In this document: piece by piece, positions 1 to 4,986 of the stretch
How the letters are laid out: every line of letters begins with the position of its first letter
Position numbering within the stretch: position 1 is the first letter of the stretch
The notes under the pieces: model-generated
Database searches by the model: none
What the model saw: only the letters and a program-made list of their open reading frames with translations
Told to the model about the DNA's origin: nothing
From: Desulfobulbaceae bacterium
GTDB lineage: Bacteria; Desulfobacterota; Desulfobulbia; Desulfobulbales; Desulfocapsaceae
NCBI GenBank assembly: GCA_030632405.1
Contig: DAOVUU010000158.1
Coordinates: 1 to 6,315, forward strand
DNA length: 6,315 nt
Direction of reading: 5' to 3'
Made by a program: the position numbers and the translations under genes

Positions 1-4
1 AAAG

Positions 5-24
5 CAACTCTCTTATCAGAGTTG
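5..24 (-). terminator. Possible weak terminator hairpin downstream of the kinase gene
   Basis: An inverted repeat (CAACTCT at 5-11, AGAGTTG at 18-24, six-base loop) lies about 20 bases past the stop codon of the minus-strand kinase gene. Read on the minus strand the second arm is followed by GCTTT, and then the window ends, so the length of any T tract cannot be judged. The stem has only three G-C pairs of seven. It could be a weak intrinsic terminator or a chance hairpin. Confidence 0.3.
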
Positions 25-42
25 TACCTGTCGGGGTTGATT

Positions 43-2511
43 TTACCCAGAACCTTCGTCATCAATAATCGAGATACGTTCATTTCCTGTGGGCAGAGGC
101 TCCTCTGGTTCCGTCCCTTTCACAGTTGGAATTTCTTGTCGCAGTGCCGGGATATACACATAAAAACTGGTTCCTTTTCCTATTTCACTCTGGACACGAA
201 TAAATCCATTGTAGGATTTAACTATACCATGGATAACCGCAAGACCGAGCCCCGTACCTTTACCCACCTCTTTAGTAGTAAAGTAAGGATCGAAAATACG
301 TTCTATGGTGGCCGGATCCATACCGTGCCCTGTGTCACTCACTTTCAAAACAACGAATGGACCTGGGGAAATATCGGGTTCTCCGGCAATCTCTGGTTTA
401 TTTATTTCTCTGAGTTGCAGACTGACACTTATGGTACCTTTGTCATTTTCAAGGGCCTGCAGGGCATTAGTGCACAGGTTGACTACGATCTGGTGAAGGT
501 TAGTGGAATCTGCTATAATTACGCCACATTCTTCGTTAATGTTCTGCCGTACTTTGACAGTGGTTGGAATTGAAGATCGCAACATTTGCAGAGCTTCTTC
601 AATGACAAGGTGGGGGGCAACGGGTCCTCGATGGTGTTTCGATTTACGGCTGAATGTAAGAATCTGTTTTACAAGGTTTGTTGCCCTGTTGCTTGCCTTG
701 AGGATTTTCTCGATATTATTTACAGCCGGGCTGTTCGAGGGAAGGGAAAGTTTGGTGATTTCGGCGTATCCCATGATGGCGGTAAGGATATTGTTAAAAT
801 CATGTGCTATCCCGCCTGCCAGAGTGCCTATAGACTTCATTTTTTGTGATTGAAACAGCTCTTCCTCAATTCTTTTTTGCTCTGTAATATCTTTGACGAT
901 GTGAACGAGAAACTGGAGCTCTTCATTCTCATCCAGAATGGGAGAAGAAGATACCTGAAAGATTTTGTTCAGGTTCTCATGTTTAATTATTTTTGAGTGA
1001 TCTCTGACATCCCTGATAGACTCAATAGTCGGGCACTCATTGCAGAGTTCCGGGATACCACGAAATGTTTCATAGCAGTATTTACCGATAAGGTCACCGC
1101 GATTGGCGCCCAGGAAGTCATGTGCCGCTTTATTGGCCCGGACAATACGCATGTCTTTGTCTTGGATGGTGATAATGTCAGATATGGCGTTAAAGGTTTT
1201 TTCCCATTCTTCTTTGCTTTTTCGCAAGGCAACGGCGTTGTTTTTCCGGTCAGTAATATCTTCGACAATTCCCTGGTAATGAGTGATTTTTCCTGCGTTA
1301 TTTTTTTTCAGTCTGGAGCTGTCGGAAACCCACTTAATTTCTTTATTTTTGGTTATTATTCTGTAGGGTCTATGAATAAATTTTTCTATATCTGTATTTT
1401 GGCTGGCCTCTTTAACTTCAAGGGCGACCCTTTCAAGGTCATCAGGGTGGAGGACCTGTCGGGTGTATGAAATCTTACCCGAGGTGAATTCCCGGGGTGA
1501 ATATCCAGTTAATCCAAGTACATTGTCCGAAACAAAATCAACGGGCCATCCTTTTACATTTCTCCAGAGAAAAGCAATTGATGTACTCCTGTTGATAATA
1601 TCGAAAGCTTTATTGAGTTCTGTGGTATCCAGTACAGTGAAAACTTCTCCTGCCGTTCTGTCATCCGTGTTCTTAGGGATAGAACTAAGATGGACGTCGA
1701 TAATGGTACCATCTCTTCGTTTGAGCTGGGAGTTTACAAAACCTGTGCCGGACTCTTTTATCTGAGATTCTTTTTCCAGGCCAACTCTTTCAAACTCCTC
1801 ATTGCTCAGATAGAGCATTCGGGACTTTCGTCCTTTGAGTTGATCACTGGTATACCCTGTAATTTCAGATAATTTTTCGTTTGTCCACTGAAAAACTCGA
1901 TTGACAACAAGGCCAATGCCCACCGGAGCAGACTTGAATATGCTCTGCAGAAGCGCTTCTTTTTCCGTTGAAGTTTGAAGGGTTCTGAGGTTGGCTAAAC
2001 CAGTCTCCCCAATCATTGAGACCATATGTGTCAGGAAGCGTAACATGGAGGTAAATTGTTTTTCATTTACGACAGGAACCTCCGCAAGGCTCTCTAAATA
2101 TTGTTGTTCATCGTAGCCGTAATGCAGTGCCCGTGCTCTGAACTGTTCGAGATCAGGTGGCGAAAAGCGTACCTGGCCGGTATACAGGTAGGCAAAGTGT
2201 TTGCCCTCAATGGTGACAGGGGCAGAGCCATTTACAAGACCATTCTCACAGTGATGGATATTGATCTTACCCGCGTGATTTAACCCGGATATAAGTTGTT
2301 TGTTACTGTTATGACAATGTTTCCGGGAGGCCGGACATACCCGGTGGAATTTAACGCAAATGTCACGCCAGCCGGTGCCAAGTATCACTTCTTCAGTGGT
2401 ATGATCAAGTAAGCTGGTTGTAAATCCCGTGGCTGTCGAGAAACTTTCAAAAAGATGTTCCAGTTCGTTGAAATCCACAAGGTCTTTGAAAGTGAGTTGC
2501 TCTATGTTCAT
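43..2511 (-). CDS. PocR-PAS-PAS-PAS sensor histidine kinase with a vestigial receiver start
   Basis: A cytoplasmic sensor kinase of 822 residues with no signal peptide or membrane segment. Residues about 5-172 match the PocR ligand-binding domain and carry the spaced cysteines C52, C59, C66 and C88. Three PAS domains follow at about 184-300, 305-422 and 433-547; the last contains a C479...CNEC (490-493) cluster. The HisKA H-box is GGIAHDFNN with phospho-acceptor H570. The ATPase domain shows the N box (NLCTNA, 678-683), G1 (DTGHGM, 726-731), F box (FDPYFTTK, 740-747) and G2 (GKGTGLGL, 750-757), so all catalytic motifs are present. After a short linker the protein ends ERISIIDDEGSG, which resembles the beta-1 strand and acidic DD pocket of a receiver domain but stops there. 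Relatives often carry a full C-terminal receiver, so this looks truncated. The ATG at 2511 is preceded by a good Shine-Dalgarno and starts the PocR fold correctly. The ligand and the partner regulator are unknown. Confidence 0.93.
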   Translation of the reverse strand: MNIEQLTFKDLVDFNELEHLFESFSTATGFTTSLLDHTTEEVILGTGWRDICVKFHRVCPASRKHCHNSNKQLISGLNHAGKINIHHCENGLVNGSAPVTIEGKHFAYLYTGQVRFSPPDLEQFRARALHYGYDEQQYLESLAEVPVVNEKQFTSMLRFLTHMVSMIGETGLANLRTLQTSTEKEALLQSIFKSAPVGIGLVVNRVFQWTNEKLSEITGYTSDQLKGRKSRMLYLSNEEFERVGLEKESQIKESGTGFVNSQLKRRDGTIIDVHLSSIPKNTDDRTAGEVFTVLDTTELNKAFDIINRSTSIAFLWRNVKGWPVDFVSDNVLGLTGYSPREFTSGKISYTRQVLHPDDLERVALEVKEASQNTDIEKFIHRPYRIITKNKEIKWVSDSSRLKKNNAGKITHYQGIVEDITDRKNNAVALRKSKEEWEKTFNAISDIITIQDKDMRIVRANKAAHDFLGANRGDLIGKYCYETFRGIPELCNECPTIESIRDVRDHSKIIKHENLNKIFQVSSSPILDENEELQFLVHIVKDITEQKRIEEELFQSQKMKSIGTLAGGIAHDFNNILTAIMGYAEITKLSLPSNSPAVNNIEKILKASNRATNLVKQILTFSRKSKHHRGPVAPHLVIEEALQMLRSSIPTTVKVRQNINEECGVIIADSTNLHQIVVNLCTNALQALENDKGTISVSLQLREINKPEIAGEPDISPGPFVVLKVSDTGHGMDPATIERIFDPYFTTKEVGKGTGLGLAVIHGIVKSYNGFIRVQSEIGKGTSFYVYIPALRQEIPTVKGTEPEEPLPTGNERISIIDDEGSG

Positions 2512-2518
2512 TTTAGTA

Positions 2519-2527
2519 CCTTACTCC
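2519..2527 (-). promoter_or_regulatory. Ribosome binding site of the kinase gene
   Basis: On the minus strand the sequence GGAGTAAGG precedes the ATG; the AAGG at 2519-2522 is seven bases from the start codon. This supports 2511 as the true start. The following TACT makes the site part of an AAGGTACT word that recurs in this intergenic region. Confidence 0.65.
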
Positions 2528-2596
2528 AGAAACCCTGTCATAAAAAACAAGAAACTGAAGAGTGGATTTTGAAATTATGTCGTTACTTTTCCCCAC

Positions 2597-2643
2597 AAGG
2601 TACTTATGCCGTCTTGCTTACCGTTGTTACGGTGTTAGGTACC
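2597..2643. repeat. AGGTAC inverted repeat flanking a short hairpin
   Basis: AAGGTACT at 2597-2604 and TAGGTACC at 2636-2643 flank a five-base-pair hairpin, ACCGT-TGTT-ACGGT, at 2620-2633. GGTAC (2599-2603) can pair with GTACC (2639-2643). A third copy, inverted, is AGTACCTT at 2515-2522, overlapping the kinase ribosome binding site. The set could be an operator or leader structure for the kinase gene, but the words are short and chance is possible. Confidence 0.3.
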
Positions 2644-2749
2644 TGTCTGCACAAATCACATATTGATAATTTTGTTAGAAGACGTGCCATAGGGTCGCAT
2701 CTTCAGTTCGTCATACTCTTTATTAGAAAAGAGAGAAAGTAATATTTGT

Positions 2750-2807
2750 GGTTAACAACTCTTTCAATCTGGACTACAGTGATGATGGCTGAGTTTTCAG
2801 GTTAACA
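2750..2807 (+). repeat. Two GGTTAACA words 50 bases apart
   Basis: GGTTAACA occurs at 2750-2757 and again at 2800-2807, exactly 50 bases apart, which is close to five helical turns. Each contains the palindrome GTTAAC. One overlaps the candidate -35 box and the other lies just downstream of the predicted start, an arrangement that would suit a repressor or autoregulatory operator. Function is inferred only from position. Confidence 0.35.
2752..2780 (+). promoter_or_regulatory. Candidate sigma-70-type promoter for the activator gene
   Basis: TTAACA (2752-2757, five of six to the TTGACA consensus) is followed after exactly 17 bases by TACAGT (2775-2780, four of six to TATAAT). Transcription would start near 2787, about 86 bases before the activator ATG. 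The -35 box overlaps the first of two GGTTAACA words. It is the best pair I found in this region, but the -10 is weak. Confidence 0.35.
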
Positions 2808-2872
2808 GGTTGATGAACTGCGTGACAGGGTTTCAGGAGTAAAGCATTGACTGAAAGGATTAAATACAGCTG

Positions 2873-4639
2873 ATGAGTTCAACTGATGTAAGTGAGTTGT
2901 CTTTTTTGTTAGATCCAGAGGGGCCCATGGTGGCGATCATCAATGCCAGTTACAATGGTATAATGGTTCTGGATCACCGGGGGATCATCGTCTGTTATAA
3001 TACCTCGGCCTCCCGTATTTTCAATGAAGACCCAAAAACTATTATAGGTCAGCATTTTTCTTCGGTTCGCCCCGGGTCCTGGCCTGATCTGCGGCATATT
3101 CTGGAAACAGGAAAGGCTCAAATCGGGCAAAAGCTCTCGTTTCCGAAAGCCACCATTATTGTTAACCGCAGCCCGATTATTCTTGATGGGCGCATTGTCG
3201 GGGCGATATCGGTTTTTCAGGACATTTCCGAATATGAATCGATTATCTCCAACCTTCAAGGTTATCAGTCCCTGCATCGTGAATTAGAAGCTATTTTTGA
3301 CTCCTCGGAAGACGGTCTCTATATTGCTGATGGTAACGCAACTACCGTTCGGGTCAATAGTGCGTATGAGCGTATTACAGGCTTATCTCGAGAAAACTTG
3401 ATTGGTAAAACCCTGAATACTCTGGTGGCCGAAGGGGTCTTTGATCATTCTGTCACCCTGGCTGTACTGCAGAATCAAAAACAGTGTTCCATGCTTCAGA
3501 ATATTAAGGGCGGAAAACAGATCATGGTGACCGGTACCCCGGTTTTCAATGATGGTGGTGATATCGAATTAATTGTTACCAATGTAAGGGATATTACGGA
3601 GCTCAATCATCTGCGCTCCGAATTGGAAGACAGTCGGCAGCTGAGCAGTCGCTATTACCAGTCGATTCTCGAGCAGGAGGATCTAGGGCAAATGCTTCGG
3701 AATATGGTGGTGAAGAGCAAAGAGATGATCCATGTGATTCACCGGTCGGTTAAAGTCGCCGGTTCGGATATCTCAGTTCTGCTCAGTGGCGAGTCGGGAA
3801 CCGGGAAGACGATGCTCGCCAGAACCATTCATCAGATGAGTGAGCGCAGGGATCATCCGTTCGTTAAGATTAATTGTGGTGCTATCCCTGAATCTCTGGT
3901 TGAGAGCGAATTGTTCGGTTACGAAAAAGGCGCTTTCACAGGTGCGCGTGATGAAGGGAAGGCCGGATTAATCGAGGCAGCTCATGGTGGCACTCTGTTC
4001 CTCGATGAGATTGGTGAGTTGAAACTTGACCTCCAGGTCAAGTTGCTGGAAGTCATTGAAGATAAAACTTTTAACCGGGTTGGGGGGGGCAAAAGTATTG
4101 CGGTAAACGTGAGAATTATATCTGCGACTAACAGAAATCTGCAGGAAATGATGAAGTGTAAACAGTTTCGGGAGGATCTGTTTTATCGTCTCAGCGTGGT
4201 ACCTATTGATATTCCCCCGCTGCGCGAACGCAGGGAGGATATTCCTTCGCTTATTTTTAAGTTTCTAGAGGATTATAATCAAAGATATAATGTTCACAAA
4301 CAGCTGACTCCTGCTGTATTGAATCGACTTCAGGGATTTCCTTATCCTGGTAATGTTCGACAACTGCTTAATATACTTGAACAGTTAGTGGTGATGTCTG
4401 ACAGGGATAATATTGATCTGGAGGACCTGCCGCAGGAATTTAAGGCCGTGCCGTTGTCTACAGCTACTCAGGATGATTTGAAGGGTTCATTGAATCTGAA
4501 GAAAGCTCTGGAATGTATGGAAAAACAGATGATACAGGATGCTCTGAAACATCATCCGACGGAAGTGGCAGCTGCCAGAGCCCTGGGTATTCATACGACA
4601 ACCCTGTGGAGAAAAACAGGTAAATATAGTATCAAATAG
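2873..4639 (+). CDS. PAS-PAS sigma-54-dependent enhancer-binding transcriptional activator
   Basis: A 588-residue bacterial enhancer-binding protein that should use ATP hydrolysis to open sigma-54 RNA polymerase promoters. Two PAS domains lie at about 19-122 and 137-245, followed by a probable helical linker near 243-270. The AAA+ domain spans about 278-510 with Walker A GESGTGKT (306-313), the sigma-54 contact loop GAFTGA (353-358), Walker B LFLDEIG (D378, E379), likely arginine fingers R433 and R439 in the FREDLFYRL stretch, and the sensor II YPGNVRQ (R496). A Fis-type helix-turn-helix closes the protein (about 554-585, ending TTLWRKTGKY). There is no receiver domain, so control is probably by ligand, redox state or partner binding at the PAS domains rather than by phosphorylation. 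The ATG at 2873 is the first in-frame start after a stop at 2861; its ribosome binding site is poor (AAGGA, 13 bases away). M19 at 2927 is an alternative, although its G-rich upstream stretch is too close. The next gene carries a sigma-54 promoter and is the obvious target. Confidence 0.95.
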   Translation: MSSTDVSELSFLLDPEGPMVAIINASYNGIMVLDHRGIIVCYNTSASRIFNEDPKTIIGQHFSSVRPGSWPDLRHILETGKAQIGQKLSFPKATIIVNRSPIILDGRIVGAISVFQDISEYESIISNLQGYQSLHRELEAIFDSSEDGLYIADGNATTVRVNSAYERITGLSRENLIGKTLNTLVAEGVFDHSVTLAVLQNQKQCSMLQNIKGGKQIMVTGTPVFNDGGDIELIVTNVRDITELNHLRSELEDSRQLSSRYYQSILEQEDLGQMLRNMVVKSKEMIHVIHRSVKVAGSDISVLLSGESGTGKTMLARTIHQMSERRDHPFVKINCGAIPESLVESELFGYEKGAFTGARDEGKAGLIEAAHGGTLFLDEIGELKLDLQVKLLEVIEDKTFNRVGGGKSIAVNVRIISATNRNLQEMMKCKQFREDLFYRLSVVPIDIPPLRERREDIPSLIFKFLEDYNQRYNVHKQLTPAVLNRLQGFPYPGNVRQLLNILEQLVVMSDRDNIDLEDLPQEFKAVPLSTATQDDLKGSLNLKKALECMEKQMIQDALKHHPTEVAAARALGIHTTTLWRKTGKYSIK

Positions 4640-4681
4640 CACTGCAGTCTTGCAGTGACATTGCGGTTCTGCAGTGTTTTT
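4640..4681 (+). terminator. Hairpin plus T5 directly after the activator stop, probable terminator
   Basis: CACTGCAG (4640-4647) pairs perfectly with CTGCAGTG (4669-4676), and TTTTT follows at 4677-4681, starting one base after the stop codon TAG. A third arm, TGCAGTG (4651-4657), can instead pair with CACTGCA (4640-4646) across a four-base loop, giving two mutually exclusive structures. The 21-base loop of the longer form is large for an intrinsic terminator. The same bases also contain palindromes that may be protein-binding sites. Confidence 0.5.
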
Positions 4682-4761
4682 GCTGTAACATGTTCATTTT
4701 AATCCCTAATACACCCATTTTGAGATGAGTTAGTTGGACTTTCCATTGCATTACTGCAGTG
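4641..4761 (+). promoter_or_regulatory. ACTGCAGT palindromes, candidate upstream activator sites
   Basis: The eight-base palindrome ACTGCAGT occurs at 4641-4648 and 4753-4760. A CTGCAG-centred variant (TTCTGCAGTG) lies at 4667-4676 and a half site TGCAGTG at 4651-4657. By eye, full ACTGCAGT occurs nowhere else in the window, although the CTGCAG core does appear a few times inside genes. The centres lie about 218, 191 and 106 bases upstream of the predicted sigma-54 start, a usual range for enhancer sites. TGCAGTG at 4651 and at 4755 share a further CA at the same offset. Binding by the Fis-type domain of the adjacent activator is inference. Confidence 0.5.
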
Positions 4762-4836
4762 TCAATCGGGGCCATTGATTTGTCATGTTCTGTTATTTTG
4801 CTTAAATTCAGAGGGTTAGGGGGTTTTTGTTGTGGC

Positions 4837-4852
4837 TGGCATATAAATTGCT
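4837..4852 (+). promoter_or_regulatory. Sigma-54 (-24/-12) promoter of the binding-protein gene
   Basis: TGGCATATAAATTGCT matches the established sigma-54 consensus TGGCAY-N5-TTGCW at every defined position. The invariant GG is at 4838-4839 and the GC at 4850-4851, with the required ten bases between. Transcription should start near 4863, about 124 bases before the ATG at 4987. The gene immediately upstream encodes a sigma-54 activator, which strengthens the call. Confidence 0.88.
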
Positions 4853-4862
4853 GAAAAGATGG

Positions 4863-4986
4863 TACGTTTTTTAACGGCCATGCATATGGCAAGGCTGTAT
4901 GGATTCCGTCAGTCAAAATTTATTTACCATGCAGGAATCTCACTATCAACGGGCTCTGGCCCCAGTTCTCAAAGGAGGAGGATAAT
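4863..4986 (+). other. Predicted 5' leader of the binding-protein mRNA
   Basis: The region from the predicted sigma-54 start to the ATG is about 124 bases long. Near its 5' end is a small hairpin, GCCAT-GCAT-ATGGC at 4877-4890, which could stabilise the message. A short CTGG-CC-CCAG dyad lies near 4956-4966, before the ribosome binding site. I recognise no known riboswitch in it. A short frame opening at 4859 overlaps the binding-protein start in another phase and has no protein-like features. Confidence 0.45.
4973..4978 (+). promoter_or_regulatory. Strong Shine-Dalgarno of the binding-protein gene
   Basis: AGGAGG, within AAAGGAGGAGGAT, lies eight bases before the ATG at 4987. This near-full complement to the 16S rRNA tail predicts high translation, as expected for a periplasmic binding protein made in excess, and fixes the start codon. 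Confidence 0.9.

Larger units (their letters stand above)
2512..2872. other. Divergent intergenic region between kinase and activator genes
   Basis: This 361-base gap separates the divergent kinase and activator genes. It must hold promoters for both directions. For the plus strand a plausible sigma-70-type promoter is visible. For the minus strand I find no convincing -35/-10 or -24/-12 pair. It also contains a small hairpin (ACCGT at 2620-2624, ACGGT at 2629-2633), three AGGTAC words and two GGTTAACA words. A possible reading frame across 2455-2742 starts inside the kinase gene and has no recognisable features, so I do not call a gene here. Confidence 0.7.

Noticed and set aside
1..62. A new minus-strand gene starting with ATG at 62 and overlapping the kinase end
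   Set aside because: The frame is open for only about 20 codons before the window edge, which is likely by chance, and no well-placed ribosome binding site precedes it.
22..573. A 183-codon open frame antisense to the kinase ATPase domain
   Set aside because: The opposite strand carries all the conserved kinase motifs; the antisense translation shows no domain-like pattern and no clear ribosome binding site.
997..1470. A 157-codon plus-strand frame inside the kinase gene
   Set aside because: It is antisense to the PAS domains of the kinase. Its hydrophobic, phenylalanine-rich composition is typical of the reverse complement of a charged coding sequence.
2674..2689. A TGGCAC on the minus strand, resembling the -24 half of a sigma-54 promoter for the kinase gene
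   Set aside because: The -24 half is perfect but the required GC at -12 is absent (the bases there read CTAA), so it does not meet the consensus.
2455..2742. A 95-codon plus-strand frame extending from the kinase start into the intergenic region
   Set aside because: It begins inside the kinase gene, has no convincing ribosome binding site and no recognisable domain.
2807..2822. Plus-strand GG-N10-GC at 2808-2821 as a second sigma-54 promoter for the activator
   Set aside because: Only GG and TGC match; the CAC of the -24 element is missing. Such matches are common by chance.
4640..4860. An IHF site between the palindromes and the sigma-54 promoter
   Set aside because: IHF often assists such promoters, but I found no good match to WATCAANNNNTTR on either strand by eye; the A/T-rich stretches alone are not enough.
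4632..4916. A 94-codon minus-strand frame across the activator/binding-protein intergenic region
   Set aside because: It covers the palindromes and the -24/-12 promoter and has no protein-like features; regulatory DNA explains the region better.
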